DNA from: an uncultured Clostridia bacterium | Lineage (GTDB): Bacteria > Bacillota > Clostridia > Oscillospirales > CAG-272 | Assembly (NCBI GenBank): GCA_946404295.1 | Contig: CAMJDE010000072.1 | Coordinates: forward strand, 1 to 8,098 | Length of the DNA stretch: 8,098 bases | Direction: 5' to 3' | The notes under the pieces: generated by a model | The model's input: only the letters and a program-made list of their open reading frames with translations | Told to the model about the DNA's origin: nothing | Database searches by the model: none | Translations under genes and position numbers: made by a program | Shown: positions 4,621 through 8,098 of the stretch, piece after piece | Numbering within the stretch: the stretch's first letter is position 1 | How the letters are laid out: each line of letters begins with the position of its first letter

Positions 4621-6699
4621 ATGACCAAAGTTCTGTCCTGGATCGCGACGGCGCTCGGCTTGGTGATCCGTCCCTGCTACAATCTGACGGGAAACTACGC
4701 GCTGGCGATCCTGCTCTTCGTTCTGATCTCGAAAATCATTCTGCTCCCGCTTTCGATCTGGGTGCAGAACAACAGCATCAAACTCGTGAAGATGCAGCCC
4801 GAGGTCAACTGGCTGAACGTCCACCACTTCGGGGACGCCGAGTACATTGCCGAGGAACACGCGAAGATCAATAAGAAATACCGCTACAACGTATGGATCG
4901 GTCTGATCCCGATCCTGATCCAGTTCGTCCTTCTGCTCGGGATCGTGCAGGTCATCTACAACCCGCTCCGGTACGTGCTCGGGATCGATCCCGCGACCAT
5001 TTCCGAGATCGGCGAGATCGCGTCGGAGATCTCGGGGATCGGGATCGGCGACAACGCGCTGCAGCTGACGGCGGTCGACCTCATCAAGGGCGGGGAATAC
5101 GCCGCCGAATTCGCCTCGATCGACGCGTCGGTCCTCTCGACGATCTCCTCGCTTGAAATGTCGCTCTTCGGGCTCTCGCTCGCCCTGCTCCCGATCAAAA
5201 AACTCGGGATCACCCTGATCTTCCCGGCGATCGCCGCCCTCTCGTCGTGGCTCCTCTGCTACACGCAGAACAAGAGCCAGGTTTTGCAAGCCGAGCAGAG
5301 CAACTGGAACAAATACGGCGTGATGGCGTTCTCGGTCGGGCTTTCGCTCTATCTCGGGTTCGGCGTCCCCGCCGGCATCGCCTACTACTGGACGCTCTCC
5401 AATCTCGCCGCGATTCTGCAGATGTACCTTCTCAATATCGCGATCAACCCGAAAAAGCACGTCGACTACGAGGAACTGCGCAAGAGCCAGGCGGCGCTCT
5501 CGGAACTCAAGGCGCTCGCCCGTTCGGGAAAACCGAAAGGGAAGGACCCCAACCGCAAACGCGAGAAAGCCGACTACAAGCGTTTCTTCCACGTCGCCAA
5601 CAAACACCTCGTTTTCTACTCCGAGAAAAACGGGTTCTGGAAATACTACGCCGATATCATCGAGCAGTTGCTTCGCCGCACCAACTTGAAGATCCACTAT
5701 ATCACGAACGACCCCGACGACGCGATCTTCGAGAGGGCAAAGACCGAACCCCGCCTCGTCCCCTACTACATCGGACAGCGCAAACTGGTCCTGACCCTGA
5801 TGAAGATGGACGCGGAGGTCGTCGTGATGACCACCCCCGACCTCGACAACTTCCAACTGAAACGCTCCTACGTGAAAAAGGACGTCGAGTATATCTACAC
5901 CCCGCACGATATGATGAGCGTCCACATGGGCTTCCGCAAAGGGGCGATGGATCACTTCGACACCGTCCTCTGCTCGGGGCCCCGGCAGATCGACGAGATC
6001 CGTGCGACCGAGCGCGTCTACGGATTGCCCGCAAAGAACCTGATCCCCTGCGGCTACGTCCTGCTTGACGATCTGCGCCGCGACTTCAAACCCGGCGAGA
6101 AGGGCGACAAGCCCCGGATCCTGATCGCCCCGTCGTGGCAGGAGGACAACCTGCTCGACAGCGTGATCGACGACCTGCTTTCGGAGTTGCTCGGACAGGG
6201 CTACCGGATCACCGTCCGCCCCCATCCCGAGTACGTCAAACGCTATCGGCTCCGCCTCGATCAACTGATCGAACGCTACGCCGGCGCCGATCCCGACGAG
6301 CTCTCCTTCGAGACCGATTTCACCTCCAACCGTTCGATCTGGGAATCCGATCTGCTCGTCACCGACTGGTCTGGCATCTCGGTCGAGTACTCCTACACCA
6401 CCGAGCGCCCCTGCCTGTTTATCAACACCAAGATCAAGTGTCTCAACCCCGAATGGGAGAAGATCGGCTTGACTCCCCTCGAGATCTCGCTCCGCGACGA
6501 GATCGGCGTCTCGCTTGAGAAGGACGCCGTAAAGGGCGAGGCGAAGAAGACGGTCGCCGAGATGCTCACAAACGCCGACAAGTGGCGCGAGAAGATCGCC
6601 GCCGTCCGGGACGAACTGGTCTTCAACCCCGGCAGATGCGGCGAGGTCGCCGCCGACTATATCATCACCGCGCTGCAGAAACGCCGCGCCAAAAAGTAA
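4621..6699 (+). CDS. YidC/Oxa1-like insertase fused to a CDP-glycerol glycerophosphotransferase-like domain
   Basis: This gene encodes a 692-residue membrane fusion. The N-terminal half (about 12-278) is YidC/Oxa1-like: YNLTGNYALAILL at 20-32, a transmembrane helix ending IILLPLSIWV (39-48), a cytosolic charged hairpin 50-90, a second helix 92-113 with PLRYVLG at 115-121, an extracytoplasmic acidic loop to about 180, then hydrophobic segments 181-215 and 233-275. Where most family members have a conserved groove Arg in the first core helix, this protein has Lys38. Residues 300-320 are a basic linker. The C-terminal half (about 321-692) matches the CDP-glycerol:poly(glycerophosphate) glycerophosphotransferase family (TagB/TagF type): TPHD at 427-430, RPHP at 533-536, and TDWSGISVEYSYTTERPCLF at 581-600. 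The topology puts the transferase in the cytosol, where CDP-glycerol is found. It probably adds glycerol-phosphate or a related group to a lipid-linked surface polymer. The gene leads an operon whose next gene starts 20 nt downstream. Both domain calls are firm; the nucleotide substrate and any insertase activity are uncertain. Confidence 0.9.
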   Translation: MTKVLSWIATALGLVIRPCYNLTGNYALAILLFVLISKIILLPLSIWVQNNSIKLVKMQPEVNWLNVHHFGDAEYIAEEHAKINKKYRYNVWIGLIPILIQFVLLLGIVQVIYNPLRYVLGIDPATISEIGEIASEISGIGIGDNALQLTAVDLIKGGEYAAEFASIDASVLSTISSLEMSLFGLSLALLPIKKLGITLIFPAIAALSSWLLCYTQNKSQVLQAEQSNWNKYGVMAFSVGLSLYLGFGVPAGIAYYWTLSNLAAILQMYLLNIAINPKKHVDYEELRKSQAALSELKALARSGKPKGKDPNRKREKADYKRFFHVANKHLVFYSEKNGFWKYYADIIEQLLRRTNLKIHYITNDPDDAIFERAKTEPRLVPYYIGQRKLVLTLMKMDAEVVVMTTPDLDNFQLKRSYVKKDVEYIYTPHDMMSVHMGFRKGAMDHFDTVLCSGPRQIDEIRATERVYGLPAKNLIPCGYVLLDDLRRDFKPGEKGDKPRILIAPSWQEDNLLDSVIDDLLSELLGQGYRITVRPHPEYVKRYRLRLDQLIERYAGADPDELSFETDFTSNRSIWESDLLVTDWSGISVEYSYTTERPCLFINTKIKCLNPEWEKIGLTPLEISLRDEIGVSLEKDAVKGEAKKTVAEMLTNADKWREKIAAVRDELVFNPGRCGEVAADYIITALQKRRAKK

Positions 6700-6719
6700 A
6701 GAGAAGCGAGGAAACCGAA

Positions 6720-7094
6720 ATGAAACGTAAACTGACAGCCTTAGCCATCCTTCTGACCGGACTTTCGGTCTTCTTTACCCTGTCCGCGTCGGCGTACGTC
6801 GACCCCACGACCACCACCTTCCTGTTCCAGGCGTTGGCGGGCGTCGTCGCCGTCGTCGGCACCGCGATCGTCATTTTCTGGCGCCGCGCGAAGAAGAAGG
6901 TCAACAAGATCCTGCACATCGACGAGAACAAGAATATGGAGGTCGAGGACGAGTTCACGGTCGTCGGTGAAAACGGCGCGACCGAGACCGCCGAGACCCC
7001 CGAAGCCGCCGAACCGAAATCCGAGGAACCCGAAGAGAAGAAGAACGAGGGGACCGAGGAAGAGGAGATCGACTTTGACACGGCGGACGAATGA
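6720..7094 (+). CDS. Small single-pass membrane protein with Y-V-D-P motif and acidic C-terminal tail
   Basis: This gene encodes 124 residues of unknown function. Residues 1-22 are a signal-like segment (MKRK start, hydrophobic core, SASA). It is followed by YVDPTTTTFLFQ, a transmembrane helix to about residue 56, WRRAKKK, and a strongly acidic tail (Glu/Asp-rich from about 75 to 124) with little predicted order. I recall the Y-[VI]-D-P-T/G-T pattern followed by a helix and a WRR/WKK basic stop from small membrane proteins encoded beside surface-polysaccharide and sulfatase-like genes in Clostridia; this is family knowledge and was not checked here. The ATG at 6720 follows GAGG (6708-6711) at about 8 nt. 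It lies 20 nt after the fusion gene, and its last 20 nt overlap the next gene, so the three are translated as one operon. It may be a scaffold or regulatory partner of the two flanking membrane enzymes. Confidence 0.85.
   Translation: MKRKLTALAILLTGLSVFFTLSASAYVDPTTTTFLFQALAGVVAVVGTAIVIFWRRAKKKVNKILHIDENKNMEVEDEFTVVGENGATETAETPEAAEPKSEEPEEKKNEGTEEEEIDFDTADE
7061..7067 (+). promoter_or_regulatory. Ribosome binding site that selects a TTG start
   Basis: AGAGGAG lies 7 nt before the TTG at 7075, inside the 3' end of the preceding gene. No ATG opens the frame of the next gene: the ATG at 7091 is in another frame and meets a stop after 25 codons. This site therefore decides the start. Confidence 0.75.
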
Positions 7095-8098
7095 GAAGAG
7101 AACGGGGAGCGCAAAGGTTGCTCTCCGTTTCCTCTTTCCGCTCCCGGCGACGCTGCTGTTCTTTCTGACGGCGTTCCTCTTTCCCGTGACCGAGACCTAT
7201 CTCGGCAATCTCAACGATTTCAGCATTTCGTTTTCCGCCCTCGTCGGTTCGCTCCTGCTCGTCTGGGGCGGCGCGGCGCTGATTACGGCGCTCCTGATCG
7301 GACTGCTCCCGAAAACCGGGCGGATCGCCGTCACGAGCGTCTTTTTCCTGCTCGGTCTGATCGCCTATCTCCAATCGAACTACCTGAACGGCTCGATGAT
7401 CTCGATGACCGGGGAAGCCGAGAACTACTCTTCCTCGCTCGTCGCGGGGAATATCGCCGTCTGGGCGGGGGTGCTCGCCGTCGGGATCGCCGCCGCCGTG
7501 CTCCTGCTTTGCTTTCATCGCGGAAGGGTCCTTCTCGTCGCCGTCGTCTCGCTTTCGCTGCTCCTGCTGTTTATGCAGACGGTCGGCGCCGCCGTCGGCG
7601 CGGCGACCACCTCGCGGGAACGCGGAGAGGTCCCGAGCCGGGGGCTGACCAACGAGGGGGAACTCTCGGTCACGAGCGACCGGAACGTCGTTCTGTTCAT
7701 CCTCGACACCGCGGCGGGGCAGTACGTCCGATCCGCGCTCGTGCAGGAACCCGAACTCTTCAACGGCTTCGACGGGTTCACCTACTATCCCGACTGCCTG
7801 CCGGTCTACACCCGCACCTATCCCGCGATCCCCTACTACCTGACCGGGGGACATTGCTATTTCGACCGCTCCGCGTCGACCTATATCAACGAGGCGGCGG
7901 ACGCGAGCACCTACCTTTCCGAAATGCACGACCGAGGGGTCACGATCGGCGTCTATACCCCCGACCCGCCGCTCGTCGGCGACGCGCTGCTTCCCCTGCT
8001 TGAGAACGCGACCTTCAAGGACGAAAAACTCTCCTACGACCCGTTGCTTCTCGTGCGCTACACCATCGGGCTTTCGATGAAACGGATTTCGCCCTACG
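7075..8098 (+). CDS. LTA-synthase/sulfatase-like membrane protein of the alkaline phosphatase superfamily (C-terminus off the right edge)
   Basis: The first 341 residues are visible, and the frame is open to the right edge. The N-terminus (MTRRTNEKRTGSAK) is basic, followed by hydrophobic segments at about 15-37, 52-78, 84-100, 122-147 and 151-176, the five-helix layout common in LtaS-like enzymes. The extracytoplasmic domain opens RNVVLFILDTAAGQY at 203-217, where Asp211 sits at the usual first metal ligand position. It continues FDGFTYYPDCLPVYTRTYPAIPYYLTG at 232-258, in which Thr246 or Thr248 is the likely catalytic nucleophile. Enzymes of this type transfer or cleave phosphoglycerol, phosphoethanolamine or sulfate groups on surface glycolipids or polymers. 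The TTG start is supported by AGAGGAG at 7 nt, and the gene overlaps its upstream neighbour by 20 nt. The later metal-binding Asp-His region lies beyond the window. The superfamily is clear; the substrate is not. Confidence 0.88.
   Translation, partial: MTRRTNEKRTGSAKVALRFLFPLPATLLFFLTAFLFPVTETYLGNLNDFSISFSALVGSLLLVWGGAALITALLIGLLPKTGRIAVTSVFFLLGLIAYLQSNYLNGSMISMTGEAENYSSSLVAGNIAVWAGVLAVGIAAAVLLLCFHRGRVLLVAVVSLSLLLLFMQTVGAAVGAATTSRERGEVPSRGLTNEGELSVTSDRNVVLFILDTAAGQYVRSALVQEPELFNGFDGFTYYPDCLPVYTRTYPAIPYYLTGGHCYFDRSASTYINEAADASTYLSEMHDRGVTIGVYTPDPPLVGDALLPLLENATFKDEKLSYDPLLLVRYTIGLSMKRISPY

Noticed and set aside
4429..6264. Long open frame (611 codons) on the minus strand opposite the YidC fusion gene
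   Set aside because: It is a GC-bias shadow: the translation is rich in Arg/Asp/Glu/Val with no recognisable domain, covers the promoter and leader of the plus-strand gene, and lies opposite a gene with clear family motifs.
7091..7168. ATG overlapping the TGA stop (ATGA) as the start of the last gene
   Set aside because: That frame stops after 25 codons. The real gene is in another frame and opens at the TTG at 7075.
6955..7929. Open frame of 324 codons on the minus strand opposite the small membrane protein and the sulfatase-like gene
   Set aside because: The translation is low-complexity Arg/Glu/Gly/Asp-rich, and the opposite strand encodes proteins with clear helices and motifs.

Overview
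The window looks like the chromosome of a Gram-positive Clostridia-type bacterium (Bacillota). The evidence is cumulative: strong SigA-type promoters, AGGAG-like ribosome binding sites, a secreted protein built on a stem typical of Clostridia, a Gram-positive type lipoprotein, CDP-glycerol and LTA-synthase-like surface polymer genes, and a clostridial-style cyclophilin. Coding GC is high for this group (about 60-70% in several genes), which would suit an uncultured gut or rumen Oscillospirales-like lineage. That placement is an inference with low confidence. I saw no tRNA, rRNA, CRISPR array, transposase or phage gene.

Layout from left to right. (1) Positions 1-644, minus strand: a membrane-anchored cyclophilin-type peptidyl-prolyl isomerase whose C-terminus runs off the left edge. 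(2) Positions 645-946: a divergent intergenic region with a near-consensus extended -10 promoter on each strand; the rightward one carries a perfect 6-bp inverted repeat over its -10. (3) Positions 947-4345, plus strand: a two-gene unit. The first gene encodes a 966-residue secreted modular protein: signal peptide, clostridial N-terminal stem, DNRLRE-like domain, ricin-like trefoil, Ig-like domain, and a C-terminal domain with a Cys/His/Asp pattern. The second encodes a small lipoprotein with a BamE/SmpA-like motif. (4) Positions 4346-4500: a strong intrinsic terminator, a possible second one, and CGCG-rich repeats. (5) Positions 4499-8098, plus strand: an operon driven by a perfect TTGACA-17-TATAAT promoter. 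It encodes a YidC/Oxa1-like insertase fused to a CDP-glycerol glycerophosphotransferase-like domain, a small membrane protein with an acidic tail, and an LTA-synthase/sulfatase-like membrane enzyme cut by the right edge.

How the genes may work together. The right-hand operon reads as a cell-surface polymer module: a cytosolic transferase tethered to the membrane by an insertase-like fold, a small membrane partner, and an extracytoplasmic phospho- or sulfo-transferase/hydrolase. The middle unit reads as a secreted adhesive or effector protein plus a membrane-tethered partner. A toxin/immunity or protease/inhibitor relationship is an attractive but unproven reading. The cyclophilin is probably an independent extracytoplasmic folding factor. 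The two most interesting items are the YidC-glycerophosphotransferase fusion and the modular secreted protein, whose composition becomes AT-rich toward its C-terminal effector-like domain.
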